64,000 bases of DNA. Origin: Atherix ibis. Its lineage: Eukaryota; Arthropoda; Insecta; Diptera; Athericidae. Shown in pieces: positions 1-12,760 of this stretch (positions are counted from its first letter, which is position 1; each line of letters begins with the position of its first letter). Below the pieces are notes generated by a model, which saw nothing but the letters and a program-made list of their open reading frames with translations, was not told the DNA's origin and ran no database searches. Position numbers and translations under genes: made by a program. The DNA is taken from assembly GCA_958298945.1 (NCBI GenBank), contig OY282610.1:68135088-68199087 (forward strand), given 5' to 3'.

Positions 1-298
1 AACAGTAAAACATCAAAATAAAAACAAACAAAATATGAGAATATATATTTATTGGCATATTTGTGAATATTATTGATAAAAAAGACAAACTAGAGAAGAA
101 GAAAAAAGTGAACGAAAAATTTATTTAATATTTTTCAAAAATGCGTGAATATTTTGTGAAAATTATATGAGAAAAAAAAACTAGGAGCCAGTTTTTTTTT
201 TTAATTTTTTATTTTCTTTTTATTTCCAAATAAAATTATAGAAACCCCCACAAAAATATATATAATAAAATATTGTGTAAAAAATATATAAATTGAAC

Positions 299-3200
299 AT
301 GAATTCAAAACTAAATTATTCAGAAATTAAAGAATTCCTAAATGGTAAATAGACAGTTTTCCTTTTTATCATTTATTATTTGAAATTTAATTTATAAAAA
401 GTTATTTTAGTTTCCTTTTTGTTGATTTTCTTTGGTTTTTTTGGTAGAAAATTTTCAAATCTAACAAAATATTTTTAAATATGCCTACTAACCATTTTAA
501 GAGCATGGATATATGTTATGTGCAACTAGAAATGCAACACGCAAACTCAAACACATAAAAATTATTAATATTGAAAAATTATATTTGTTTAATTATTATC
601 TAATTTTTATATATTTAATTATATGATTTGTTTTTTAATTCCTTTTATGTTAATTATAGATGTTAATAATTATTTAAAAAGTCAATTACAATGTTTGAAT
701 TATCAAAATGCCATAATACCGACTGAATTCGATATTGAACGGAGTCGTGAATTAATGAATCGATGCGAAACGATTATAGAATGTTTTGGAAATATCGAAA
801 ATGCAATTAGAAATCAAAAGATCGCATATAGAAATCGAATATCAATTATTAGTACTAGCGGTGGTGGTGGCGCTAATAGTGGGAGTTGTACTGACAGCAG
901 TGCCGATGGTGGTGGTAGCGGTGGTGTTGGTAGTTGTGATGTTGTCATTAATTCTTATCGCGAAAATTTCCAAGATGAATGCCATGGTAATTCTGATGCA
1001 GGTGATGTCATTGGCAGTGAATGTGTCGAATCCTCATACTTGGACATGAGCATTAAAACGGAACGTAAGTAAATATTTATGGGGAGACACTTTTATTTTG
1101 TTACTATAAATATATTTCTTTATTATTTTTGTCGAAATACAATTGTGCCCATCCATATAACCGACATTTGTTTATTATTGACAAATTCAATGTTTTTTTC
1201 AACTAACTGTTTTTTGAAAATACAAAACGTTTTGCAAAATATACAGAAATGAAATTAACTGACAGTTTGACAACGAAATTTTTTAATTCAAACCAAAAAA
1301 ATTACTACCTAACACTATGCGGCGCCAACGATAAGCGAACGTACAAATTTGCTTTAATTTAAATACACACACATGCATATGCGCACGTGTAAACCCCATT
1401 TTTCTATATATACACTACGATTGGATATGAACATTTTATTGGATATTCATATTTACTGTCAGCCTAATCATTTAATTTCATTTTTGGAAACTTAAAAAAA
1501 AACCTGACGGTGGGCTTCAAATTTGTTCGAATCGGTTTTGCCACATTTGCATACGAATGTGTATGCATATGCACCATACACGCGTTCATACGCATAGATA
1601 AATTTATATCTACGTGATTCCATTTTCGGTGTGTATGTTTGCATAAGCCCCAGAGATCGGAGGTTAATGTGGTACAATAGAAAACCGGCTTCAGCTGCAC
1701 AATTTGCCATATGCATTCGCCGGTATTTCTATTAAATAATTCGTACATTGTGTGCACACGCACACAAGCCAATTGAAGCGCACACTCGTGGGATACGTCA
1801 GAAGTCCCTTCGGCTCTAAATTCGTGATCCCATAATACCACCTTACTCATAATCAATATCCGGGAATGGAGGTAAATCACTTTTTTGAAGGAAAACAATT
1901 TTTTCTTCTCCAAACCAATGAAATGTGGAATTTGGGACGACTTTGTTCGTTCCCCAATGTAGCTTATTTGGTAATTTGTTGTGATTGAAGAGAGTAGCGA
2001 CATGTCAAAATAATTGGATCAAAATGGATAAAACTGAACATTTTACTTCATTTGAAAGATTTGTTGCTCTGTAAGGTGTATTGGCGGGTGAGCTTTTTTA
2101 TCTTGGAATGTTTATCGATTAGGTATGTCATATTCCTTAAAAAGCAACAGTTTGTATGTTCAAAAGCAACAGACAAAAGTGTTCCTGCATAGATGGAATC
2201 ATATTTATGATGAATCAAGCAAAGGGACGTGTAAAAACGGTACGGATTGGTAATATTGCTCGAAAAGTACACGGTATGATGTTGGCTGACCGGTGAGTAG
2301 ATGTACGTGGGATGGCTAAAAATATGCTATTTCAATAGCGTCACTATTTCAAATCTTGCCCTATTGCTAATGCACATCTGGTATCGACACCATAAACGCA
2401 GAGATACCATGTGGAATACTAACCTCTGAAATATAGTTTGATGTTTCGACTTTGGTATTTTGGCTGGTCAGACAATGATTGACTTTTTATCATTGAATTT
2501 TAGATAGTTATCAGATATAACCAGGCTGGAAAGTGAAAATAATATCTGAATATAATCTGTTTATATTCTATGTTAATAATTTTCACATTCAAACTAATGT
2601 ACTGGGTTATTCGGAAAGTAACTTCGTTTTTTTTTTATAAAAATGAAAGACGATTTTCTTATAGTGAATTAATATGTTATTCAATTAAATATTGTCCAGT
2701 CTGATCCAAAACCCTTTGTCATCTTTCTGGCAGTAGCATTATTCCACGCTCATGAAAAAATTTTTCTTTGCTGGCAAAAAACTGATCCAAATGATTTTTG
2801 ACCTCCTCATTTGAATTAAACGTTTTACCGTCTAAATAGACCGGAATAACTGATAATCGGAAGGTGTTGGGTCTGGAGAGTATGGTGGGTGTGGAAGTAT
2901 ATCCCATCCAAGCTCTAAAAGCTTTTGCCGAGTGGTCAAACTTGTAGGTGGTTTCGCATTACCCTGTTGGAACACTATACCTTTCCTATTGACCAATTCT
3001 GACCTTTTTTCTTTAAGTGAATCATTGAATTTGTCCAACTGATGACAGTCACACTTCAGAATTGATCGTTGTGTTGCTCGGTAGAAGCTCAAAATAAACG
3101 ATTCCTTTGAAATCCCACCAAACAGATAGCATAACCTTTTTTTGATGAATATTGGCTTTCGAAGTACTTTGAGGCGGTAAACCTTTTCTACTCCAGGATC

Positions 3201-6200
3201 TTTTGCGCTTCTCGTCCCTAGTGATGATAAGCTTCAAAAATGGATTATTTTCTTGACGTTTGAGAAGCAAATTACAAACGTCAATGCGACGGCAAAAAAT
3301 TTTTTTCCGTAAGAAGATTAGGAACCCATATGCCGAGCTTTGAGATAAAACCTAACCGTTTGAAATGATTATAAACGGTCGTATTCGATAAATTTAATCT
3401 CTCAGCGATCTCACAAGTTGTTATTTGCCGGTTTACATCAATTAATGCCTTTATTGTGTCTTCATCTGCTTCAACTGGCCTTCCGGAACGTGGTGCATCT
3501 TCGAGATCAAAATTGCCGGATCGAAATTTTGCAAACCAGTTTTAGCACTGGCGGTCACTTAGCACATCTTCTCCATAAAATGTGCCGAAAATGCTGTTTT
3601 TCACTTTCCATATCTAAAATGGTATCAACCAAAAATTACTGTGCAGAATCAATTGAATTGATTCACGAGCAAGCCTTGCTATGTCAGCTATCAAAATATA
3701 TATGATTATGCGGCTTAAGTGTGAATTTGGTTGTGCAAAAATTCAATTAAGTCCTCTGTTAGGAAACAACGAAATTACTTTCCGACCAGCGCAATAAATA
3801 AATCGCATTATGAACTGAAAACAAACGTCATTTTGCCGACGTCATTATTTAGAGAAGTACAGATACCAGGTTGATGTATAGGGAAACCACGAAAAAAATC
3901 GCAGTATCGATTTCAGGAATATTCATCGAATACCAGCTTTTACAGCTGAAATTTAGCTGGTATTAGATGATACATACACGGTATTCAACGTAGTATCGAT
4001 ACCAGATATGTGTCCATACCATAAAACTCGATTATATACAGGCTACCGAGCAATGTTTAGTTGCTTTTAAGAAAAATTAAACACATTTTATTTAGCGTTT
4101 TAGAACCATGATTTCTGGATACTACCTACCTTATTAATAAACTGAAGCCTACTTGCTGGTGAGGCTATTGCTCACCAGCTAGTAGGCTTCTGTTTATAGT
4201 TTAGGTTGCTAGTATTTAGCTCAAACACTAGTAGCAGAGCAATCAATGGCATAATTTCAAGCCCCACAGGCAGTACGGTAGCAAGCAATAAAACAAGCAG
4301 GAAAACTACCTCCGTATGAAGCGGGCTTTATATTTCCTAAATGAAAATCCTTCCATTAAAAGTAGCATAAAATTTAAAAGAGAACACCACAAGTGCTTAG
4401 CACCCATTATAAAAAAAATTATAAAGATCTCCTCTCAGCTATCAGCAAGCAATCTAAAATAACAGATTTTTTACTTAAAATAATTAAGCATAGAAATTTC
4501 AGAGAATGAGAATATCTTGTCAAAAAAAAAACGCCATCTTTGAAATTCCTAATAAAAAGTTACGTTTTGGAATCTTTCTCCCGTTTTGTCACTAGTTTTT
4601 TATTTCCTCTTATAGAGATTCGTATAACACTCCATTTTTTAGGAACGCTAAAATCCAATTAGATTTTAGGAAAATGATAGTCCGAATATTATTCTTTATT
4701 AATATAACGTAATTGTTTTTTTTTTTGTTATTAATTTAGAAAAAAAATTTTTAACAGCATGTGCTCACCATGACACCATGTAGAAAGTTGGCTACCGAAA
4801 AACTGAAGGCTTTGAAAAATTCACATCTTGTTTATTTTCAATTTTATTATATTTTGTTTTGAGGTTATAGAGCATCTCTTGGAGGTTAAAAAACGGCTAC
4901 GCATACTATACCAGCAAGGAGCAAAACTCATTGAGTTTTTCTAGTCCATAGAAAGATGACTTATTAAAACTAGGCAACATTTTAATGTCAGCGTATCTCC
5001 TAACGATAATATGATTGGGAACATAATCACTAGATTAACAAGAAGTGGGTCAGTCGGGGTTCTACGGTAAAGATCTTCCTAATTGCCCGGTTTGAAAGAA
5101 CTAAATAAGTCGGTAATCTTTCAGAACGAGGTTCTAAAAATGTGGTGCACAATATCCTTGAGGCTCAACTAGGCATCGCCTGAACATCGCTTTAGAAGAT
5201 TCTGAAGCTGAATTTAAAAACGTTTCCATACAAAATCCAAATGGTCCAAGCTTTTCTATCCTTAGATACTCCGTAGCGCCCGCAGTACACCATTCGATTT
5301 CAATATCTAGCTAGATATAAGAATAACTTTTTTAACAACGTGATAATGAGAGATGAGGCCTATTTTCATTTAAAAACGTATATTAACCAACAAAACTGTA
5401 GATTTTGAAGTAATGAGAATCCCATAATTCTCAATAATTAATCCTAATTCCATTTTCAAAAATGAACTGTTTAGTACGATGTTACGGATGATAGAGTGAG
5501 TCAGAAAGAATCAACGGAGGCCCTGTACATGACAATGCTTGGAATTTTTGACGGCTAGCAGTCGGAGGTAATCTGGAGGTATCTGCCTTAATTTTTTTTT
5601 AAATGAGAAAGATCAGCCAGAAAGAATCAATGAGGCTTTGTATATGACAATGCTAGAATATGACAAGGTAATGGGATGACAAATGTATCATCCACATAGT
5701 CTTACATTAAAAGACAAGAATAATAAAAAATTGCGTCAAACCTTGGGAAAGTTTTCCAGGTTATTAACCAGATCCGGTTCCATCAAATTACTATCCATTG
5801 TTAAAATGCTTACGGGAGAAGCGATTCGCCACAAATGGTGGTGTCATAGCAGCCGCTAATGCGTCTATTGAAAAGTTTTCGGAATCCTACTGTAGAGAAG
5901 GGAAAACCTTTTAAAGAATCGTTGTCGCAAAACTTGTTTGATGGCCCTCGTTTTTTCAGTTTATAATGAATTTTGTGTATTTATATATTGCAGCTTTTTA
6001 TATAAAAATTGCTAAAGTATTATGTGATTGCGATAGCGACCCGTCTTTGTATTTTGAAAGGATTTTTTTATATCACCAATGAGATAAAGGTCTTACGGTA
6101 ATTTTTTGTGTAAAACGAACTTTAGAATTGAATAAACATGACACTTGCCAATGAGATAAGGTTAAAACTTGCCAATGAGATAAGGTTTTTATTATTTGTT

Positions 6201-7815
6201 TTTTCTTTTTTAATTTTTGATTTTTCAATTTCTTTTCTTTAATATTGTTTTTTTTTCAATTTTAGGCAGCACAAGCGAATATGTTGACGTTAGCTCACCT
6301 TTAGCTGTATATAAAGAGAAATCTTTAGAAGAAGACAGCAGTGCTGAAATCTATAATATTTGTGATGTATCTTCAATTGGTAGTGAAAATTTACCTCAAT
6401 TATCATCCACTAATGAAAATGCTTCAGAACCGATTGGAAATATTGAATATGATACGGCCTCTATAATAAGTTGTCCATACTCCGGATTACCGGCCGCACA
6501 CTTGCCAATGAAAAAATCACCAAAATACGGTCATTTAACACGTATTGCTAAGCATTTATTGTTCGATATGACAAAGAAATTTTATTGTGGAATCATTGAG
6601 GAATGGTTGCTATGCTATAAGGATTCGCATTCATTGAAGCCAACAATTTGTTTGCATTTGAAGGATGCAACTGTGAATAATTATTACGGATCATATAAAC
6701 GTCGAGATTCAATATTCGAAATAGTTACAAATAAGAAAAAGATCATATTTCAATCAGTTACGGAGCCTGATGCCAAAGAATGGATGCGAGTCATTCGATT
6801 ATCTGCGAACACCACCGATCATCATAATCATCAGAAGGTTAGCCACATTGATTCTGGACGAGTGAATAAATCGTCCGATTTATGTCATAATCAAAGAAAA
6901 TTGCCAACACCTCCAATGCATAATAGAAATAGTAATAAAAAAAGATCAGACACTGCTGAAATCGAAGAGATTTATGAAGAGCCCTGGCTCTATGATAACA
7001 AAACTTTATTTGTTAATTGCAAGACTTCAACACCGAAAAAGACTTTAGCAACAACACAGTCTGAACAATTGAGTGATAGTCCACCAATAATTCCCACAAA
7101 AATTGGCAAAACGATTAAGAGTAATGTCGCTAGAAAATGTGAGTATGACGTACCATCGAAGACACAATCGTCCGGTGCCATATATCAGGATATCGATACT
7201 AACGATGTTGAACGAAACAAATCCGAATTTCAAACAAAAATGAAAGATGTCCAAAATAAATTAATACAAAATTGGTCGTCCGGAATTAGTCCAGATACTA
7301 TGAAAGATAAGAAAGCGAACATTCGAAATTGTGATAGTAAAAAAATAAAGGGGAGCACATCTAAAGATAAATCGACTATTTCCACAACGCCATCAAGTAA
7401 TGGCGTTAATATATTCTCTGAAAAGCAGGCAACACCTGTCAAACATTGGTTTCTTAGTCGATTACAAAAATTACCGGTCGTCGCAGCTATGTCAAGCCGA
7501 CAGGGTACTTCTGCGGTCCAAAATGATGCCATTGTGAAAGGTAAACGCAATGAATACGTTGAAAAACTGACTAAGTCAAGAAAACCAACTACAGCTACGA
7601 CAACAGTGCCACCAATCGTTAATGAAAATGAAAATACACAAACTACGCAAAATAACGAAATGATTAATAGATGCAATTTTAAAAAAGACAGTAAAGTCAA
7701 TAAGATCGTAAATGAATTGGAAGCCAAAGGTCATACGCCAATATTTACACAAAATTTTAAACAAACCATTGATAAAGGTGATTATGAAACGATTGAATCA
7801 CAATTATGTAATTAA
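299..7815 (+). CDS. PH-domain adaptor protein, SKAP/AFAP-like (3 exons: 299-344, 660-1064, 6266-7815)
   Basis: Three exons join in phase (46, 405 and 1550 nt; 667 codons with the TAA at 7813-7815). Donors are GTAAAT at 345 and GTAAGT at 1065; acceptors are ATTATAG before 660 and TTTTAG before 6266. Both junctions split a codon after its first base. Residues 1-75 look helical and include EIKEFLNDVNNYL, which resembles the N-terminal helical region of SKAP adaptors. Residues about 82-106 are Gly/Ser-rich. Residues about 239-332 form one PH domain: LLCYKDS, FEIV and DAKEWMRVIRL fit its strands and C-terminal helix with the conserved Trp. EIYEEPWLYD at 385-394 resembles the acidic Tyr site after the SKAP PH domain. 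The rest is Ser/Thr/Lys-rich and disordered. PH domains usually bind phosphoinositides, so a membrane-recruited signalling or actin adaptor is inferred. The SH3 domain of vertebrate SKAPs and the second PH domain of AFAPs are not seen, so orthology is uncertain. The ATG at 299 is the first in this frame before the donor. Confidence 0.8.
2602..3794 (-). mobile_element. mariner-like element, decayed transposase
   Basis: The ends are inverted repeats next to TA: TCGGAAAGTAACTTCGTT near 2611 and, on the other strand, TCGGAAAGTAATTTCGTT near 3785. Read on the minus strand, pieces of a mariner transposase appear in order. First comes an HTH-like part (ERLNLSNTTVYNHFKRLGF, around 3400-3300), then stop codons and frame changes. 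The hallmark HPPYSPDPTPSDY near 2890 follows, and finally a C-terminal part ending GIMLLPER near 2720. The element is about 1.2 kb, close to the usual 1.3 kb, so it is nearly full length but cannot encode an active enzyme. It lies antisense inside the host intron. Confidence 0.85.
4137..4197. repeat. Near-perfect hairpin (27-bp arms)
   Basis: The arms 4137-4163 and 4171-4197 are reverse complements with 25 of 27 positions matching, separated by a 7-nt loop (GCTATTG). It lies in intron 2, so it would be present in the pre-mRNA. It may be a miniature mobile element remnant or simply a palindrome. Confidence 0.75.
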
Positions 7816-8036
7816 AAATGGCAGGGAAAAACCAGACAAATCGAGAAAAAAAAACAAAGAACTAATGTACCAAAACGAATAGAAAAGATACCAAAAACTA
7901 ATGTACCAAAACGAATAGAAAAATGAAAAAAAATACCAAAAACAGGGAAAAACAAGAAGAATAATAGAATTAATTTTTTTTTAAATTTTATTCAAGCATT
8001 TTCATACCAAATATATATATTTATATATATTTTAAT

Positions 8037-8042
8037 AATAAA
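8037..8042 (+). promoter_or_regulatory. Candidate polyadenylation signal of the PH-domain gene
   Basis: An AATAAA lies about 220 nt after the stop codon in a T/A-rich 3' end. Within this 3'UTR a 27-nt segment beginning AACTAATGTACC is repeated twice (about 7860 and 7896). Exact end use cannot be judged from sequence alone. Confidence 0.45.
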
Positions 8043-8483
8043 TGAGTGGAAATATATTTTTAAATAATTTTTGTAAGTATTTAATTTGCTATCTAGAATT
8101 ACATAATACCATTAGAATAACAGGAGAGCAACCAGCCATCGGTGAATCTTCGCCTTACGAGAAAATTTCGCATTTAAAAAGAGCTTGTAGTTAACTTCTT
8201 CTTAAACGCCGATAACCACTTATGGGGCAGGCAATAGAGAAAAGTTTTTTAATGAGAGGATTGTAGTGATAGGATAAGAGGATCACTTAAGTCACGATGA
8301 ATAATTTTGTTACGAACACAGAAGTGAGTATAGGAATTTTTCGGAGCATTTCGTATTAAAGTAATTCGGTTCGAATGGAATTTCAACGCCAAGTAGAATC
8401 CCAAAGTTCAAAACCCTAAGTCCAGATCGCTTTTAAAATTGTGATATTGATTAAAATTTTGTTATTTGGTGTAAGTTTCAGAT
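8043..8483. other. Intergenic, no recognisable feature
   Basis: AT-rich sequence between the likely 3' end of gene 1 and the first recognisable codons of the R1-like remnant. Some of it could be decayed upstream sequence of that retrotransposon, but no motif supports this. Confidence 0.4.
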
Positions 8484-10030
8484 AAGAGGCAACGTCTGTT
8501 GCTACTACTCGTACCAAAGGGAAGAGAACTACTTGGGGCCCCTTCGCGATATCGCCCAATTTTCCTTCTGGACACGGCTGGTAAAATACTCGAATGCATT
8601 CTATGCAATCGATTGGAGAAATTCACCGAGGGGCAGAGGGGATTATCTGCAATTCAATTTGGATTCAGGACGGCACGCTTTACCTTGGATGCTATTGATT
8701 TGATCGTTGGAACATCGCGTAAAGCTATCGTGGGCAAAAGGTGGAAAAGGGGCTCAATAAAATACTGCACCATTAAAATTCTTGATGTGAAGAATGCCTT
8801 TAACTCGGCGAGATGGGATTGACGGGGGTCATGATGGGGGTCCCTCAGGGCTCTGTTCTGGGCCCTCTGTTGTGGAATATGATGTATGATGGTATTCTCA
8901 GGGTCCATATTTCAGAGGAGCCGAGAATAATCGCATTTGCTGACGGCGTTGCTGTGGTCATAGTGGGCAAATGCGTGGAAGAAGTAGAATAGATCTGTAT
9001 GAGACTGTCGCTTCAATTCGAAGTTGGTTTCTGGCAGCTGGTCTTCACCGTGCGGATCATAAGACAGAGGCAGTCCTAGTCACGGGTAGGAAGAAAAGAG
9101 AGAATATCACTATTAGGATTGGCGAACATGAGGTGATATCGGGACCATCTCTAAAGTACCTAGGGGTGATGATTGACGCAAGACTGCGGTTTCAGGAGCA
9201 CCCACTAAATGTTGGTGGAAAGGCTGCTGGGACAATGATGGCGCTGCCACGCTTAATGCCGAATCTTAGGCGACCCAGGTAGAGCAGATGGACTCTGTTG
9301 GTGACCGTGGTCGGGTCTATGCTGCTGTATCCTGAGCCAATATGTGCGGATGGGTTGATTGGAGCAACCTACGTACGTGGAGTTATCTCAGTCTACCGTA
9401 GGAATACCTTACTGCATACCGATTAAAATACTGGAAGATGAGCGGCAGAGGCTGTCCCAACGGAGAGGTCGGTGTGACGCTGTGACGCAATCCGTGGCAT
9501 GTACGGAGGAAAGTAACGAGTCCAAGAGGAGGTGCCAAAATCGTTGGGATGATGCCACCGATGGCAGATGCACCTACCATCTTATCTCGGCACTGGATTC
9601 GTGGATAGACCGACGGCATGGTGATGGTTACTATCTATCACAATTTTTGACGAGAAACGAATGTTTTCTCTCCTTTTGACGAAACACGAATGTTGTCGTT
9701 TTAAATTCCGCTTTAAATTGGATTCTAGCCCAATGTACCCTACTTGTGACGGGGATGGTGTAGAGTGCGGAGCACGTGTTCTTTTACTGCGGCTGATTCA
9801 ATTCGGAAAGAAGAGGCTCAGAAGTATGCTGTCGGATCTCTGACACCGAAGAATGTGGTGGCCCTGATGTTGAACTCGATGACAGCCTGGGAAGCTGTCG
9901 AAGTCCTTGCGACAACCGTCCTAAAAAAACTATGACTGAAAGAGCGCGAAAGAAAACGATATTTATAATTCACCAGAGTAGTGATTTCGATCAATCCCTG
10001 TCCTACGAAGTAATGCCTGATGGCGGTTCC
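8484..10030 (+). mobile_element. R1-like non-LTR retrotransposon remnant (reverse transcriptase to C-terminus)
   Basis: Broken frames read in order as an R1-type ORF2. RT fingers/palm begin near 8510 (SRYRPIFLLDTAGKILE). The first catalytic motif LDVKNAFNSARW is near 8790, followed by an internal deletion. GVPQGSVLGPLLWN is near 8845 and the second catalytic motif reads FADG instead of FADD near 8935. The thumb follows (GPSLKYLGVMID near 9150). The C-terminal segment with CDGDGVECG near 9750 replaces a zinc-knuckle-like region, and AWEAVEVLATTVLKKL lies near 9890-9930. In-frame stops, frame shifts and the lost catalytic Asp show it is dead. It lacks the 5' half (ORF1 and endonuclease), typical of 5' truncation. 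R1 clade is my best guess; LOA is possible. Confidence 0.8.
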
Positions 10031-11370
10031 GTGATATGATATAGATATGTGACCAAGTAAAGTGATTTTAGTGGGTTAAAGTCGCACACTTTGTCTTTCG
10101 ATGATTTCCACCTTACCATAAAAAAACACACACACACACAATATTTGATGCAATGTTCTTACCAATGCAGCAAATTAGACGCAACACTCTAATGCATTAA
10201 GCAAATTTGGTGTATCCAGACTTTGACGGATCCTGGGACACTTTGATAATTTTGCATCAAAGTTTCCCACAACCTTCATAGCCCTACTACTAATTTTATA
10301 GAAAATTTCAATAAAAAAATAACAACATAAAATATTTGTTCACTCGATGTTTAAATATATTTATAGTCATGAGAAGATCAAGTTATGTAAAGTTTTTGAG
10401 GGTATCCTCTCAGAACGACTTTGGTAAAAAGATCTTGATATCTACGGCAGGACCATCGGAATATGGGAGGGATATTCTCAGATGACAACATTTTATTGAG
10501 AATTTTCAAAAAAATTACCAAACCAAAATTTGTTACAAAATAGCTTGAAATTACCGAACCATAATTTTTATACCAAGCGTAGTTTGCTCAGAAAATAGGA
10601 GGTAATGCTCTACGTGGATATTCTTTGTTTTAGCTATAAAAATGGCCGATTTTTGAACTTGTTCTTTTTTAAATAATTTAGTTAAACGTTGATGAATTCT
10701 ATTCGGATAATTATTATTATCTTTCATGAACAAAAAGGATATTTTTGACAAATTTGAAATTGCATTTTTAATGAAATATTCAAATTTTTCTTTAACATTT
10801 TATAATTTTATTTTTTAAATAGGAAATTTTTATTTTTTTCGTTTCTCTTTTACAATGGCGGTTTTTTGGAATTTGTTTATGATATCATTGTACACTTTTA
10901 GACGCAGCTTCTCTAATCCATATTATTCTAACTGCAAGAATATCGTCCTTCAAGATAAATTTTTGTGTTTTTTTTCCTTTACAAATTTGTAGTTTCGTCC
11001 TATTAAAATTAGGTTTTCACTATAAAATGGACGATATTTATTCGAGGTCCTTACGTAGACTTAAGACAATATTTTTTAATACTTTGTTTGACCCTTTTTG
11101 GAAACCAAATAATAATTCCGGATAAAATTTTATAGAATATATTTGTTTACCCATTGTTTAGATATGGTATATTAGACTGCTAAATCGACTGCCACGATTG
11201 ACTCTATGAGGATCATAAACTGAAGCCTGGTACCACTTATATATGAGTGACCATTTGTAAACGGGAAGTGCATATTAACAAATGCCAATTAGATATCTCC
11301 AACCCTTCAAAATAACCCAGCAATCACCTCAACGTTTGAGCCAAATCTTTTTCTGTCGAGCCATTTCTTT
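10031..11370. other. Intergenic, no gene seen
   Basis: AT-rich DNA with a short (AC)n run near 10126-10140. Open frames are short and have no recognisable family. No splice-consistent exon or RNA gene was found. Confidence 0.4.
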
Positions 11371-11960
11371 ATATTCGGAAATAGAAAATAATTAACGTGG
11401 ACTAAATCTAGCGAATTGGTTGATGCAGAAAAAAAGTTATCGTTTTTCCTTTTTTAAAATAACACAACCATGTGCGCCCCAAAAAACACTGTTCATAACC
11501 TTTCCTCGGCCATTATTCAACTGAACTTTGGTTTATGGTATGTAATGGTGAATCCATGTTTGATCAACAGTTTTGAATTGGCGCAAAAATGTATTTGGAT
11601 TACGCTTAAAAATGTCCAAACACTCCAAACGAACCCAATTTTTGTAAGGTGTTAGCAAACATGGCAGCCATATTGCCGATAGCTTGATCATACCTAAAAT
11701 TTTATGTAAGATGTTGCTTATATGTTTTTTTGAGATGTCTACCAGATCAGATACTCGTATCTTGTATATTTGCCTTTAACGGTTTTTTAAAATGACATAA
11801 TCGATCTAAATAATCTTCAGTGTTGACCTAAATTGGATGTCCTTGGCGCTCGTACAATCACAACAGAATTCAGTCAACCACTTCTGAATCATTCCATACG
11901 ATGGTGTGGAGCCACAATTTCACTTTTTAAGCCTGGTTTTGGTTTTTTCCTCAAAAAATA
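11371..11960 (-). mobile_element. mariner transposase remnant (catalytic core part)
   Basis: Read on the minus strand, broken pieces resemble the middle of a mariner transposase. A segment reading FKTVDQTWIHHYIP (about 11590-11540) corresponds to the first catalytic region, normally VDETW. It is followed by GKVMNSVFWGAHGCVI (about 11505-11455) and KKGKTI. Frame changes and stops are present and no terminal inverted repeats were found. Family known, function lost. Confidence 0.6.
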
Positions 11961-12079
11961 GTGTTTTATTAATACGGGAAATTAAATTTTTCCATATTAA
12001 TAAAATATATGAGCTACATCTTTGCATTAGCCAATGACTTAACATATTGCCCTCGTACTTTGAAGCAGATATGTTCAGA

Positions 12080-12760
12080 TGACCTCTTGGCTTATTACCT
12101 TAGGCTTTCGATCTAAATCGTCCCACAAATATTTGATGGGAGAAAGATCTGGTGACAAATTCTTGCAGCTCCTATTCCTGCAGAATACATGAACATAGGC
12201 CAGGAGTGTGCTGAGTCATTATCTTGTTCAAATATAGAGCCGTTTTCAAAGGCCGTGGTATCGAAAGAATGGCGTCCATTGTAGCCCTTCTTTTTACGTT
12301 TACTATTATTCAAATAAGCATTCCTTTTAAAATCCTCCAAAATATATCATTTCCTCCACTATGTCTTACAGTGCCAATACCAGAGCTCTCCAGCATCATC
12401 CCGACAGTATGCCGACGAGCAAATATCGTCCATCTTCAATATATCATTTTAGTTCTGCTTCTTAAATATTGCTGTTCAAACAAGGTTCATTCGGGAAAGC
12501 TCCACAAACCATCAACAAAACGATATTTCCTTTACATTGTCTTACCAACAAAAAAATGGCCGCCTTTAGTTGACTCAAAAATTTCAAATTCGGACTCATC
12601 ACTTCAAAGGACCATTTCCATTGGTGGTCGTGTTTTTCCCATTCCAACCTGTTTTTCTAATTTGATGCGCTACTCCACCTCCCTCAATCGGCGTTTCGCA
12701 TTACGTACGCTTATTGGATTTGACCACGTTTTATCGAGCTAATGTGTGATTTCTGCAACC
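12080..12760 (-). mobile_element. Tc1-like transposase remnant
   Basis: The minus strand shows, in shifting frames, SDESEFEIF near 12600 (first catalytic region of Tc1-like DDE enzymes). Next is QDNDSAH near 12215 (second catalytic region, normally QQDNDPKH), and then LSPDLSPIKYLWDDLDRK near 12150-12100 (third region, normally SPDLNPIEN.W). Order and spacing agree with a Tc1-family transposase. Several frame shifts make it a relic. An adjacent open frame on the + strand is its antisense shadow. Confidence 0.7.

Larger units (their letters stand above)
1065..6265 (+). other. Intron 2 of the PH-domain gene (5.2 kb)
   Basis: Bounded by GTAAGT and TTTTAG with matching codon phase. It contains a decayed mariner (2602-3794), a strong hairpin (4137-4197) and a diverged partial duplication: about 45 bp beginning CAGAAAGAATCAA occurs near 5503 and 5612. 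The rest is AT-rich with no recognisable coding sequence. A minus-strand open frame of 179 codons at 1464-2003 has no family I know and is treated as doubtful. Confidence 0.85.

Noticed and set aside
3418..3705. 95-codon + strand frame
   Set aside because: Antisense of the N-terminal part of the mariner transposase relic.
7230..7727. 165-codon minus-strand frame
   Set aside because: Lies fully antisense to the third exon of the PH-domain gene and has no family resemblance.
12224..12742. 172-codon + strand frame
   Set aside because: Antisense of the Tc1-like transposase remnant, whose motifs are on the minus strand.
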